Shown here: positions 28,755-36,596 of the stretch, piece by piece | Numbering within the stretch: the first letter of the stretch is position 1 | Layout: each line of letters begins with the position of its first letter | NCBI GenBank assembly: GCA_019636375.1 | Contig: JAHBXS010000004.1 | Location: 434,001 to 498,000 of the forward strand | From: Pirellulaceae bacterium | Lineage (GTDB): Bacteria > Planctomycetota > Planctomycetia > Pirellulales > Pirellulaceae | Direction: 5' to 3' | DNA: 64,000 nt | The notes under the pieces: model-generated | What the model was told of the DNA's origin: nothing | What the model saw: only the letters and a program-made list of their open reading frames with translations | Database searches by the model: none | Made by a program: the position numbers and the translations under genes

Positions 28755-29837
28755 ATGTCCGTCGTCATCGTCACCGGTTCCGCTGGCCTGATCGGGTCTG
28801 AGGCCACTCGGCATTTTGCCTCGCTCGGTTTGACCGTCGTTGGGATCGACAACAACATGCGGCAGGAGTTTTTTGGCAAAGAGGCTTCTACCGAATGGCA
28901 GCGGGAACAACTCGTTCGCTCATTAGGTGAGAGCTACCGACACTGCAATGGAGACATTCGCGACGAAGGATTCCTGCGGGATGTATTTTCAAAATACGGC
29001 AAAGATATTTCCTTGATCGTCCATACCGCCGCACAACCTTCGCATGACTGGGCCGCTCGTGCCCCGCAAGTTGATTTTACGGTCAATGCCAACGGAACTC
29101 TGAATCTTCTCGAAGCGACGAGACAACACTGCCCCGAAGCGGTCTTTATTTTCACATCCACGAACAAGGTCTACGGTGATACGCCGAATCGGTTGCCCCT
29201 GATCGAACAAGAGACACGCTGGGAAATTGACCCGTCGCATTCGTACCACAGTGGAATTCGCGAAGACATGTCGATTGATCAATGTTTGCACAGCTTGTTC
29301 GGAGCCAGCAAAGTTGCGGCTGATATTTTGGTGCAAGAATACGGACGCTACTTCGGCATGAAGACCGGTGTCTTTCGCGGAGGTTGTCTCACTGGGCCAA
29401 ATCATAGCGGCACACAATTGCATGGCTTTTTGGCCTACTTGATGAAGTGCACCGTAACAGGGACGCCGTACAAGGTGTTTGGCTACAACGGGAAACAGGT
29501 CCGCGATAACATCCACAGCTTCGACTTGATTCAATGCTTCGAGCATTTTTTCCGCGACCCACGGTTCGGTGAAGTCTACAACATTGGCGGAGCGCGATTT
29601 AGCCACTGCTCCATGCTCGAAGCCATTCAAATCTGTCAATCGATTTCCGGGCGCGACCTGTCGTGGACCTATATTGAAGACAATCGGATTGGCGATCACA
29701 TTTGGTACGTAAGCGATGTGTCCAAATTCGAGCAGCATTATCCGAATTGGAAATTGACAAAAAACATCCATGCGATTTTAAGCGAAATTTACGAAGCCAA
29801 TGTAGAGCGATGGACTTCGGGAGTCGCCCACGCTTGA
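28755..29837 (+). CDS. NAD-dependent sugar-nucleotide epimerase (CDP-paratose 2-epimerase-like)
   Basis: A 360-residue extended SDR protein with the NAD-binding GSAGLIG (residues 8-14). The pattern [20 protein letters not shown] then [20 protein letters not shown] recalls CDP-paratose/tyvelose 2-epimerases. At the usual YxxxK catalytic pair the tyrosine is replaced by phenylalanine (F182, K186). It is therefore either a variant using a different acid/base or a dehydratase/isomerase relative. Its last 28 bases overlap the WecG/TagA glycosyltransferase gene, so it probably supplies a modified nucleotide sugar for the polymer built by that enzyme. Family is moderately certain, substrate is not. 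Confidence 0.78.
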   Translation: MSVVIVTGSAGLIGSEATRHFASLGLTVVGIDNNMRQEFFGKEASTEWQREQLVRSLGESYRHCNGDIRDEGFLRDVFSKYGKDISLIVHTAAQPSHDWAARAPQVDFTVNANGTLNLLEATRQHCPEAVFIFTSTNKVYGDTPNRLPLIEQETRWEIDPSHSYHSGIREDMSIDQCLHSLFGASKVAADILVQEYGRYFGMKTGVFRGGCLTGPNHSGTQLHGFLAYLMKCTVTGTPYKVFGYNGKQVRDNIHSFDLIQCFEHFFRDPRFGEVYNIGGARFSHCSMLEAIQICQSISGRDLSWTYIEDNRIGDHIWYVSDVSKFEQHYPNWKLTKNIHAILSEIYEANVERWTSGVAHA

Positions 29838-30640
29838 TTGATCGCGGAAAACACAACCTTCTCGGAATACAGATTTCAGCGGTTGACTATACAGCAGCAG
29901 TAGCGAAGATCCTCGAAGCGGCTAAGGGTAACCGTCCGTTTGGGGTTTCGGCATTGGCGGTCCACGGAGTGATGATCGGCGTCATGGACGCCGAGCATCG
30001 GTATCGCTTGAATGCCTTGGAAATGCTGGTGCCAGACGGCCAACCGGTTCGAGTTGGGTTGAACATGCTGCATGGGACAAGGCTTAGTGAGCGGGTTTAC
30101 GGCCCGAATTTGATGCTCCAGGTGTGCCAAGCAGCGGCAGAAAATGGCTTGCCTATCTGCCTGTTTGGTGGCACGTCTGAATTGTTGAAAAAGTTGTCAG
30201 ACAACTTACGAGAGAAATTTCCTGATCTTCAAATCGCTGAGGCGATTCCCTCTAGGTTTCGGACGCTGACCGCAGAAGAAAAGGATCAGTTGATTGCGCA
30301 GATTAAATCCAGCGGAGCGCTGATCACGTTTTGCGGGTTGGGTTGCCCCCGCCAAGAGGTTTGGGCCTTCGAATTCAAAGACGGCTTGTCGATGCCCGTA
30401 TTGGCCGTTGGTGCCGCATTCAATTTTCACGCAGGGCTGTTGAAGCAAGCTCCGGCGTGGATGCAGCGGTGGGGGCTCGAGTGGTTTTATCGATTTATCC
30501 AAGAACCTTTTCGGCTTTGGAAAAGGTATTTACTGCTCAACCCGTACTATTTGTTTCTGTTTGGTTGCCAAATCTTGCGAATTAAAAAATTCAAGCCAGA
30601 CAATTGCCGCAAACCTGACGGCGAAGTTCGTTACGGTTAA
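29810..30640 (+). CDS. WecG/TagA/CpsF-family glycosyltransferase
   Basis: A 276-residue protein of the family that transfers N-acetylmannosaminuronate or similar sugars onto lipid-linked precursors at the cytoplasmic face of the membrane. The motifs [36 protein letters not shown] and [20 protein letters not shown] with [18 protein letters not shown] are all typical. It overlaps the epimerase gene by 28 bases; ATG 29810 is chosen over an upstream TTG. The pair suggests a short exopolysaccharide or cell-surface glycan module; the flippase, polymerase and other transferases are not adjacent. Confidence 0.88.
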   Translation: MDFGSRPRLIDRGKHNLLGIQISAVDYTAAVAKILEAAKGNRPFGVSALAVHGVMIGVMDAEHRYRLNALEMLVPDGQPVRVGLNMLHGTRLSERVYGPNLMLQVCQAAAENGLPICLFGGTSELLKKLSDNLREKFPDLQIAEAIPSRFRTLTAEEKDQLIAQIKSSGALITFCGLGCPRQEVWAFEFKDGLSMPVLAVGAAFNFHAGLLKQAPAWMQRWGLEWFYRFIQEPFRLWKRYLLLNPYYLFLFGCQILRIKKFKPDNCRKPDGEVRYG

Positions 30641-30773
30641 TTGGCAATGCCAAAAAGATACTCGTTAAGAGTCGCCCTGAAGCCTTTACAGGTTTAAGAA
30701 GTGGCTGGGCCTCGTGAAAAAGAAGTCATGTGAAAAATGGGGCAGGTACCAATAGCCGGGCATGTGAAAAGGG

Positions 30774-30908
30774 GTAACCGTTCACGAGTCGGGAAAACTA
30801 GGCGAATTTAAGGGCTTTGCCGTAGCGGAAGTCGTCAACGACTATCGGAGCCTCGCCCAACATGCCGAAATTCTTGACGAATTCCGCTTCCAGGTTGTGA
30901 ACGGTTAC
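30774..30908. repeat. MITE-like element with 12-bp terminal inverted repeats
   Basis: GTAACCGTTCAC (30774-30785) and its exact complement GTGAACGGTTAC (30897-30908) bound a 135-bp element. Within it, GTAGCGGAAGTCGTCAA (30822-30838) and, inverted, TTGACGAATTCCGCTTC form a second imperfect inverted pair. The same core occurs inverted at 47197-47277, and a close variant of the terminal repeat (GTGACCGTTCAC) lies at 36005. It encodes nothing. Confidence 0.6.
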
Positions 30909-31003
30909 GAAAAAGTTACCCAAAGCCGGAACCGCCCTCCGGGTGCGTTGCGTTTTTGGTTCTTAACCGCATGTTCATTCTGTTGAACCATTATTCAATC
31001 TGA

Positions 31004-31150
31004 GAATCCCGCTGGCTTGCACCGCGGAAGTTTAGGATTCTTGCATTGACGGCTGCGAATCCCTCTGGCTTGCAGATTGGAAGTTTCGGTTTCTCGCTAA
31101 GCGCGATTCGAATCCCGCTGGCTTGTCCAGCGGAAGTTTCGGTTTCTTGC
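31004..31150. repeat. Three tandem copies of a 53-bp unit
   Basis: Copies of a 41-base conserved core start at 31004, 31057 and 31110, exactly 53 bases apart, with unrelated 12-base spacers. Each core begins GAATCCC(G/T)CTGGCTTG. In copy 3, CCGCTGG and CCAGCGG form a perfect hairpin with a 5-base loop; in the others the stem is partly decayed, which suggests a REP-like element whose best copy is the last. Confidence 0.65.
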
Positions 31151-31178
31151 TAAAAAACGCGGTGCGCCACCCTCCCCA

Positions 31179-31227
31179 TTGTTTTTTGGTTTGGATTTGC
31201 TGGAGGCAAATCCAAACCCAAAAACAA
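31179..31227. repeat. 22-bp near-perfect inverted repeat
   Basis: Arms 31179-31200 and 31206-31227 pair in 21 of 22 positions around a 5-base loop (TGGAG). The T-rich arm reads TTGTTTTTTGG at its outer end, so it could fold as a strong RNA hairpin. The role is unknown; a decayed terminator or mobile-element end is possible. Confidence 0.6.
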
Positions 31228-31319
31228 GGAAAAGGAATTCGCGATCGCCTTGTGTAGCGAGAAACATAACGATCCACCGTGCAAGCCGGTGGTAATAATA
31301 GTTACCCGACCCCCCAAAA

Positions 31320-31360
31320 AAATAAAAAAACACCGCCAAGTCTTCCTCGGCGGTGTTTTT
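31320..31360. terminator. Terminator of BBP7-like gene
   Basis: CACCGCC (31331-31337) and GGCGGTG (31349-31355) form a perfect stem with T runs on both sides, so it can work in both directions; the minus-strand barrel gene ends 60 bases to the right. Confidence 0.8.
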
Positions 31361-31418
31361 GATATTGCAGACGTTATTGAAACCAACTAATCGACTTTTC
31401 TCAAAGCGAGCCTTCGCA

Positions 31419-32921
31419 TTAGAAGCAGAAGTTCAATCCACCGTAGAAGCCGTGCAACAGCAAACTACCGTTCGAGTTGATTCGCTCGATTTGGTTGACA
31501 TCGGTAAAATTGACCGGGATTTGGTCTGGAGCAAGTGCTACTCCTGTTACTCCAATCAGCCGATAACCAATTGTCGCCCGGCAAGAGTTTGTGAGCAAAT
31601 ACCCTAAGCCCAAATCAATTTCTCCAACCGTGGCCAAATCGTTCTTGGTTGATGAAAAATCGTAAGGGGTTCCTGAAAAAGGTCCCGAGTTGATGTAGGA
31701 GGTAAAACCTATTTCGTCCGACATCCGCTGACGATGACGAATACGATTGTTGAACAGACCAAATCGGACTCCGGAAATCAATTGCAATCTGTCAGACACG
31801 CCATGACTTCCTCGCCCACCGACTTGGTAGCCCAACAACGTGTTATTTGCGTCCAGAGTGTAGTCTAATCGCGTCGGAGCTACTCCAGCGACGGCGGTGT
31901 ATTCGAATTGCTCATCAAATTGGAACCAACGGGCTCCATGCAACAGTTCGTAATTTACCGTTCGGCAGCCAAGGCCATTAAATGAGCCAGCGTTGATCAA
32001 ACGGTTGACTTCAAAGTTGTGAATTTGGTTTGAGCGACAGAGCTCGTGAGCACCCGCGATATTGAAAACATCACGAACGTTTGTGCCTGCAGGGTCGTGT
32101 TGGATTTCAGAAAGGCCATCTAAGTTCGTAAACGCCGAGTCTGAAATAAATGTTCCGCCGCAACCGGAGAATAATCCCCAATAACGTGCCTCAAAACCGC
32201 GTCCGTTTGCATTTCGCGATTGGGCGAACAACTCAACGCCTCCCAATCCGCGAAATCGCGCATCAGTCGAGAACATGGACTGCCCCAACCCGTTTCCACT
32301 CAATCCGATGTCGTCTTCATAATCGCGGAAGAACACGAGTCCTCCTGCTCCGATTACAAAATTGCGAGCATTCGGTCCACGTCCTTGCACCGTAGCACAA
32401 TTGGCATTTCCATTACCGCAGTGCGCAGGATTGAAGTAAGATTGCTGCCCTGCACCGAGGTTAGCCTCTCCCCAATTCTGCCCCGCTCCATATCCGCTAC
32501 CAAAAGAACCTTGATGAATTCCATCGAGAGCCCCCGGTGCTGTTTCTTGTCGATAACCCTGATTGGCATGATTTTGGTTTGAGCCGTAACTGGCCGGAGA
32601 ATAACCCGGCTGATTTTGACCGTACCGAGGCCCCCATTGCTGGCTTCCTGAGCCGACTGATTGATTCGACGCATGGCCGTATTGCGGTTGATCAGGGAAA
32701 TAAGGAGCTTGTGGCACCTGAGAATAACTCGGTGAACTCTGAACTCCTCGGTTTTGATTTGGGGGTGAGAAATCATTCCCAGTTTGGTAGGAAGTTGGGG
32801 TTCCCAGGATAGAATGTTGCGCGACCATACTTGGTTGATCCCAACCAGTTTGGGCCGAAGCAACGGTCGAAACCATCGCCAGTCCTAGCCACGCCAAGCT
32901 AAATCGCCATAAGCACTTCAT
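31419..32921 (-). CDS. BBP7-like outer-membrane beta-barrel protein
   Basis: A 500-residue protein starting at ATG 32921, 8 bases behind GGAG (a GTG three codons upstream is the alternative). It has a Sec signal (FSLAWLGLAMVSTVASAQ), then a low-complexity region rich in Gln, Asn, Gly, Ser and Tyr (about 25-170), then alternating hydrophobic-aromatic strands typical of a barrel and a C-terminal LLHGFYGGLNFCF ending in an aromatic residue, as barrel proteins do. HGARWFQFDEQFEYTAVAGV matches the planctomycete BBP7 family. Role: outer-membrane porin-like or structural protein, unproven. Confidence 0.78.
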   Translation of the reverse strand: MKCLWRFSLAWLGLAMVSTVASAQTGWDQPSMVAQHSILGTPTSYQTGNDFSPPNQNRGVQSSPSYSQVPQAPYFPDQPQYGHASNQSVGSGSQQWGPRYGQNQPGYSPASYGSNQNHANQGYRQETAPGALDGIHQGSFGSGYGAGQNWGEANLGAGQQSYFNPAHCGNGNANCATVQGRGPNARNFVIGAGGLVFFRDYEDDIGLSGNGLGQSMFSTDARFRGLGGVELFAQSRNANGRGFEARYWGLFSGCGGTFISDSAFTNLDGLSEIQHDPAGTNVRDVFNIAGAHELCRSNQIHNFEVNRLINAGSFNGLGCRTVNYELLHGARWFQFDEQFEYTAVAGVAPTRLDYTLDANNTLLGYQVGGRGSHGVSDRLQLISGVRFGLFNNRIRHRQRMSDEIGFTSYINSGPFSGTPYDFSSTKNDLATVGEIDLGLGYLLTNSCRATIGYRLIGVTGVALAPDQIPVNFTDVNQIERINSNGSLLLHGFYGGLNFCF

Positions 32922-33361
32922 TTTGAACACTCCTTGTTGGTCTTTTTCGCCAGCAACGGTGATAGTTGGCTGGATTGCAGAATTCGCATTTTGATTAAGG
33001 CCGCAAAAATTGTCAGCATGGTTGCGAGCCCGTCAACAATCACGATCTGCATAACGTCTGCTTGTGAAATCGTCCGAACAGACCGAACAAACCATACCTT
33101 GGCTAAAATTGATTCTTAGAATTCGGGATCTGGGGTGCGTTAATTGTTGCATGTTGAAAAGTTTAACAATCCGAATGTCGGAAATTTCTGGCGATCTGAA
33201 TTTCTCGTTGCGACTGGTAATTCGAACCAAATTGATACAACCGTCAAATTTTGCCTTTCCGGTTCTGGCCGGGTGTTTCCATTGAAACGGAAATATGGTC
33301 AAATAATCTGGTTATTTCGACGAACACCTGCTTACAAACTTCTTTCTATTGGAGCCCGCTT
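32922..33361. other. Divergent intergenic region between barrel and lemA genes
   Basis: About 440 bases with no recognised gene, repeat or RNA. It separates the minus-strand barrel gene from lemA. The lemA frame is open upstream to 33251, but the ATG at 33362, which places the membrane segment at the very N-terminus, is preferred. Confidence 0.35.
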
Positions 33362-33958
33362 ATGACCTGGATCGCTGCCATACTGGCAATTTTTGGAGGA
33401 CTATTCGTCCTATTGGTTTTCCTGGTTGGAATTTACAACGGTTTGGTAAAGCTCCGAAATCGTTACCAAAACGCCTTTTCGCAAATCGACGTTCAATTGA
33501 AACGGCGTTACGATTTGATCCCGAACTTGGTCGAGATGGTCAAGGGTTACATGAAGCACGAGCAAGACACGCTGACCAAGGTCATCGAAGCTCGAAATTT
33601 AGCGATTTCCGCCGGTCAAAGAGCTGCGGCCAACCCAGGCGATCCATCTTCTATGAAGCAACTGGCGAGTGCCGAAAGCCAACTTGGCGGGGCGTTGAGC
33701 CGATTGCTGATGGTTGCCGAGTCCTATCCGGAACTCAAGGCGAACCAAAACATGATGTCGCTGCAAGAAGAGTTGACCTCCACCGAGAACAAAATTTCCT
33801 TTGCTCGCCAAGGTTACAACGATTCGGTGACTGAATACAACTCCGCCCGCGAGGTTTTCCCAGCGGTCGTTTTCGCCGGCATGATGGGCTTTGGCCCTGC
33901 TCAGTTGCTCGAAATTGAAAATTCCAAAGAGCGCGAAGCTCCCAAAGTGCAATTTTAG
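33362..33958 (+). CDS. lemA: LemA-family membrane protein
   Basis: A 198-residue protein with one N-terminal membrane segment (about residues 3-25, WIAAILAIFGGLFVLLVFLV) followed by a helical bundle. The family hallmark YNGLVKLRNRYQNAFSQID and then DVQLKRRYDLIPNLVEMVKG is complete. LemA proteins are widespread, role unknown, and are often encoded next to M48 proteases, as here: the M48 gene starts 46 bases downstream. The N-terminus is likely periplasmic and the helices cytoplasmic or the reverse; topology cannot be fixed. Confidence 0.88.
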   Translation: MTWIAAILAIFGGLFVLLVFLVGIYNGLVKLRNRYQNAFSQIDVQLKRRYDLIPNLVEMVKGYMKHEQDTLTKVIEARNLAISAGQRAAANPGDPSSMKQLASAESQLGGALSRLLMVAESYPELKANQNMMSLQEELTSTENKISFARQGYNDSVTEYNSAREVFPAVVFAGMMGFGPAQLLEIENSKEREAPKVQF

Positions 33959-34003
33959 TTGCTTCGAAGACGCTTTGATTCGGCAACCAGGGAGTCGAAA
34001 CAA

Positions 34004-35995
34004 ATGGACTTTTTTGCCAGTCAGGAACTCGCGCGTCGAAATACGTTTCGGCTTGTCGTGTTGCTGATCATTTCTGTGGTTTGCATTATCGGCTCCATTT
34101 TTGCACTTGTGCTTTTGGGGCTGAACATCGCGAACCCGGCGAAACATATCCTGGAAGACCCCTGGGCTATCGGTCAAATCCTACTCATGACGTCAGCGGC
34201 CGTTATCGTTGTCGTTGGGAGTGGGATGTTGCTGAAATTTGCTGAGTTGAGCAAAGGGGGCAAGGTCATTGCCGATTTGGTAGGGGGACGACGCTTGCTT
34301 CCAAATTCGACCCACCCCGCCGAACGCCGCCTCCTCAACATCGTCGAAGAAATGGCCCTCGCTGCCGGGATGCCCGTTCCTCCGGTCTATGTCCTCGACA
34401 ACGAGTCAGGAATCAACGCCTTCGCTGCCGGTCAAACGGTGAATGATGCGATCATCGGTGTCAATCGCGGCACCTTGGAGATTTTGAATCGAGATGAACT
34501 CCAAGGGGTCATCGCTCACGAATTCAGCCACATTCTTAACGGCGATATGCGGATGAGCCTGCGAATCATAGGACTGTTGCACGGTATTCAAGCAATTGCC
34601 CTGATCGGATACATGTTGATTCGGTCCGTCGGGCATACGGGGGGCAGGTCTTCGAGCAGTGATAAAGGAGACCCGAGAATTTTTCTGTTGGTCGCCGGAC
34701 TCGGATTGTTGGTGATTGGTTCGCTGGGATTGTTCTTCGCACGGTTAATCAAGGCTTCCATTTCTCGGCAACGCGAATATCTGGCCGACGCTTCGAGTGT
34801 TCAGTTCACCCGTAATCCTCAGGGAATCGGCGGAGCCCTGAAGATGATCGCGGCTCACTCGGACCATTCTCGTGTCCGTTCAGAAAATGCCGAAGCGCTC
34901 AGCCACATGTTTTTTGCAGATCGATTGGGAAAAATGGCGGCCGGTTTACTGGCAACTCACCCTCCACTCGACAAACGAATCAAACATGTGGAACCCAGGT
35001 TTGATGGAAACCTCGGAGAATACCTAAAGTCACGTGCGAAAGCGACGGCAGGTTACGAAACGGAAAAAGAAAAACCCAAGACTGATCATAAATTCTTCGA
35101 CAAATTCATTCCCGGCTTGGCCAAAATGCCAGGCGCGGCGACGATGTCGGCGCCAGGAGGGTTGCTGAACCCAATGCTCATCATCGGAGCGATTGGTTCT
35201 CCTACCGACGACGATATTGAATACTCGCGATTGGTGATCGGCCAAATTCCCGATGAACTCCTTGAGGCCTGCCATGACACGTTTTTGGCTCGCTGCGTCG
35301 TGTTCGCCAGTCTGCTGGACGGCAATCCGCAGATTCGAACCGCTCAGTTGCAATCGATCACCAATCTCGAAGGTGAAGAATCGACTCGCCAAACCGAGGT
35401 ATTTTTGCCGTTTTTGGCCTCGGCGGATATCCGCTATCGTCTGCCCATTTTCGAAATTTTGCAGGGCACCCTGGTCGGTCTTTCGGATAATCAGTACCGC
35501 CATTTTCGCAAAACTGTTTCTGAATTGATCGCTGCGGATCAAAGCGTGAATTTATTTGAGTTCTTTTTGCGGCATCATCTGGTGATTCACTTGGATCGCC
35601 ACTTTGGTCATGCAACCATGAAGGAAGTAAAGTACGAAACGGTGGATCAAGTCCTGGGTGAAGTCGGCTATGTTCTGTCGGTTCTCGCCAAAGTCGGCCA
35701 TAGCGACGAGAGCAGCGCACGGTCCGCCTACCAAGCAGGGGTCAGCAGTTTGAATGCGTCCAATCGACCGGAATACGTAGCCGAGGGACTTAACATCGGA
35801 CAACTCGCGCAAGCCATTACCGTACTTTCCCATGCAAGCCCGACACTTAAGAAGGATATTTTATCTTCTACGGTGGTGACGATTTCACACGATCATCGCG
35901 TGACGGTGGAAGAGGCCGAATTATTCCGAGCCTTGGCCGAATCGCTCGACTGCCCGGTCCCGCCCCTCATGGCGACGCCAACAACGATGGCCTAG
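34004..35995 (+). CDS. M48-family (HtpX-like) membrane metalloprotease with long C-terminal extension
   Basis: A 663-residue inner-membrane protease starting at ATG 34004 behind AGGGAGTC. Two membrane segments lie at about 16-40 and 58-78, the zinc motif HEFSH at H172-H176 (within GVIAHEFSHILNGDM) and the third-ligand glutamate probably in REYLADASSVQF. Two more hydrophobic segments follow the catalytic site. HtpX proteins are about 290 residues; here another roughly 300 residues follow, without membrane segments and not resembling a known domain. Quality control of membrane proteins together with LemA is inferred from family and from the pairing. Confidence 0.85.
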   Translation: MDFFASQELARRNTFRLVVLLIISVVCIIGSIFALVLLGLNIANPAKHILEDPWAIGQILLMTSAAVIVVVGSGMLLKFAELSKGGKVIADLVGGRRLLPNSTHPAERRLLNIVEEMALAAGMPVPPVYVLDNESGINAFAAGQTVNDAIIGVNRGTLEILNRDELQGVIAHEFSHILNGDMRMSLRIIGLLHGIQAIALIGYMLIRSVGHTGGRSSSSDKGDPRIFLLVAGLGLLVIGSLGLFFARLIKASISRQREYLADASSVQFTRNPQGIGGALKMIAAHSDHSRVRSENAEALSHMFFADRLGKMAAGLLATHPPLDKRIKHVEPRFDGNLGEYLKSRAKATAGYETEKEKPKTDHKFFDKFIPGLAKMPGAATMSAPGGLLNPMLIIGAIGSPTDDDIEYSRLVIGQIPDELLEACHDTFLARCVVFASLLDGNPQIRTAQLQSITNLEGEESTRQTEVFLPFLASADIRYRLPIFEILQGTLVGLSDNQYRHFRKTVSELIAADQSVNLFEFFLRHHLVIHLDRHFGHATMKEVKYETVDQVLGEVGYVLSVLAKVGHSDESSARSAYQAGVSSLNASNRPEYVAEGLNIGQLAQAITVLSHASPTLKKDILSSTVVTISHDHRVTVEEAELFRALAESLDCPVPPLMATPTTMA

Positions 35996-35999
35996 AAAT

Positions 36000-36596
36000 C
36001 GCGTGACCGTTCACAGAATGGTTAGAGTAATGAGGTCGCAGCCGAGAGCTTAAAAATTTCGGTAACCGTTTGTTCGATTTGCTTGAAATTGGCGGAATGA
36101 TTTTGTTGGGAAGTCACACCATCAGCCGCCGGATTTATTCGGTGGAGAAGTGATCCATTTCTAAACCGGAAAAAGCATTGAAATGGGTGTGAGCAGGCGT
36201 AGAGGTAAAAATCCCCCGGTTAAAAGCCGGGGGCATTCCCTGTGTGTTTGTTGCCGCATCTATTAGGCTGAAAGTGAGCCTCCCCCGGTTAAAAACCGGG
36301 GGCTTCCCGCTCCACCTGCCCACAGTCCAGCGAATGCCCGCAGTACAACGAATGCCCCCGGTTCTGCGAATGCCCCCGGTTCTTCGAATGCCCCCGATTT
36401 TGCGAATGCCCCCGGTTTTTAACCGGGGGATGGTTACCACCTGCCTGAGCAGCAGAAGCACCAACTACCGGAACCCCAAAACCCCCGATGCCCCCGGATT
36501 TCATCCGGGGGAGCTTCACCTTTCAACGCCCTTTTCCGTCAGCGGTTACGAAATCGCAAGGCCGCCGGCATTTTTTAGCAGAAATCAAGTTGCTAT
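36000..36596. repeat. GC-rich palindrome island with an 18-bp minisatellite
   Basis: A gene-free stretch of about 600 bases. It contains four CCCCCGG/CCGGGGG hairpins (36213-36233, 36282-36302, 36409-36429, 36491-36511). Their loops differ (about TTAAAAG, TTAAAAA, TTTTTAA, ATTTCAT). Between the second and third is an 18-bp tandem array. Near 36005 there is a degenerate copy of the MITE terminal repeat. Small frames through this region, on both strands, are by-products of the repeats. Confidence 0.7.
36332..36421. repeat. Five tandem copies of an 18-bp unit
   Basis: Units begin at 36332, 36350, 36368, 36386 and 36404. The consensus starts GAATGCCCCCGGTT; the first unit is the most diverged and the last one runs into the half-palindrome that completes the hairpin at 36409-36429. 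Each unit therefore carries half of the GC-rich palindrome, suggesting that the array grew from one such element by replication slippage. Confidence 0.75.

Larger units (their letters stand above)
30641..31418. repeat. Repeat-rich intergenic island
   Basis: Almost 780 bases without a gene. From left to right it holds a MITE-like element (30774-30908), three tandem copies of a 53-bp unit (31004-31150), a near-perfect 22-bp hairpin (31179-31227) and the terminator of the BBP7 gene (31320-31360). Short frames over the tandem copies are artefacts. Confidence 0.7.

Noticed and set aside
31004-31150. Three 41-base repeats with 12-base spacers considered as CRISPR
   Set aside because: Spacers are too short and the cores themselves are degenerate; no cas gene in the window.
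36332-36421. Tandem 18-bp repeats considered as a CRISPR array
   Set aside because: Units are directly adjacent without unique spacers, far shorter than CRISPR repeats, and no cas gene is near.
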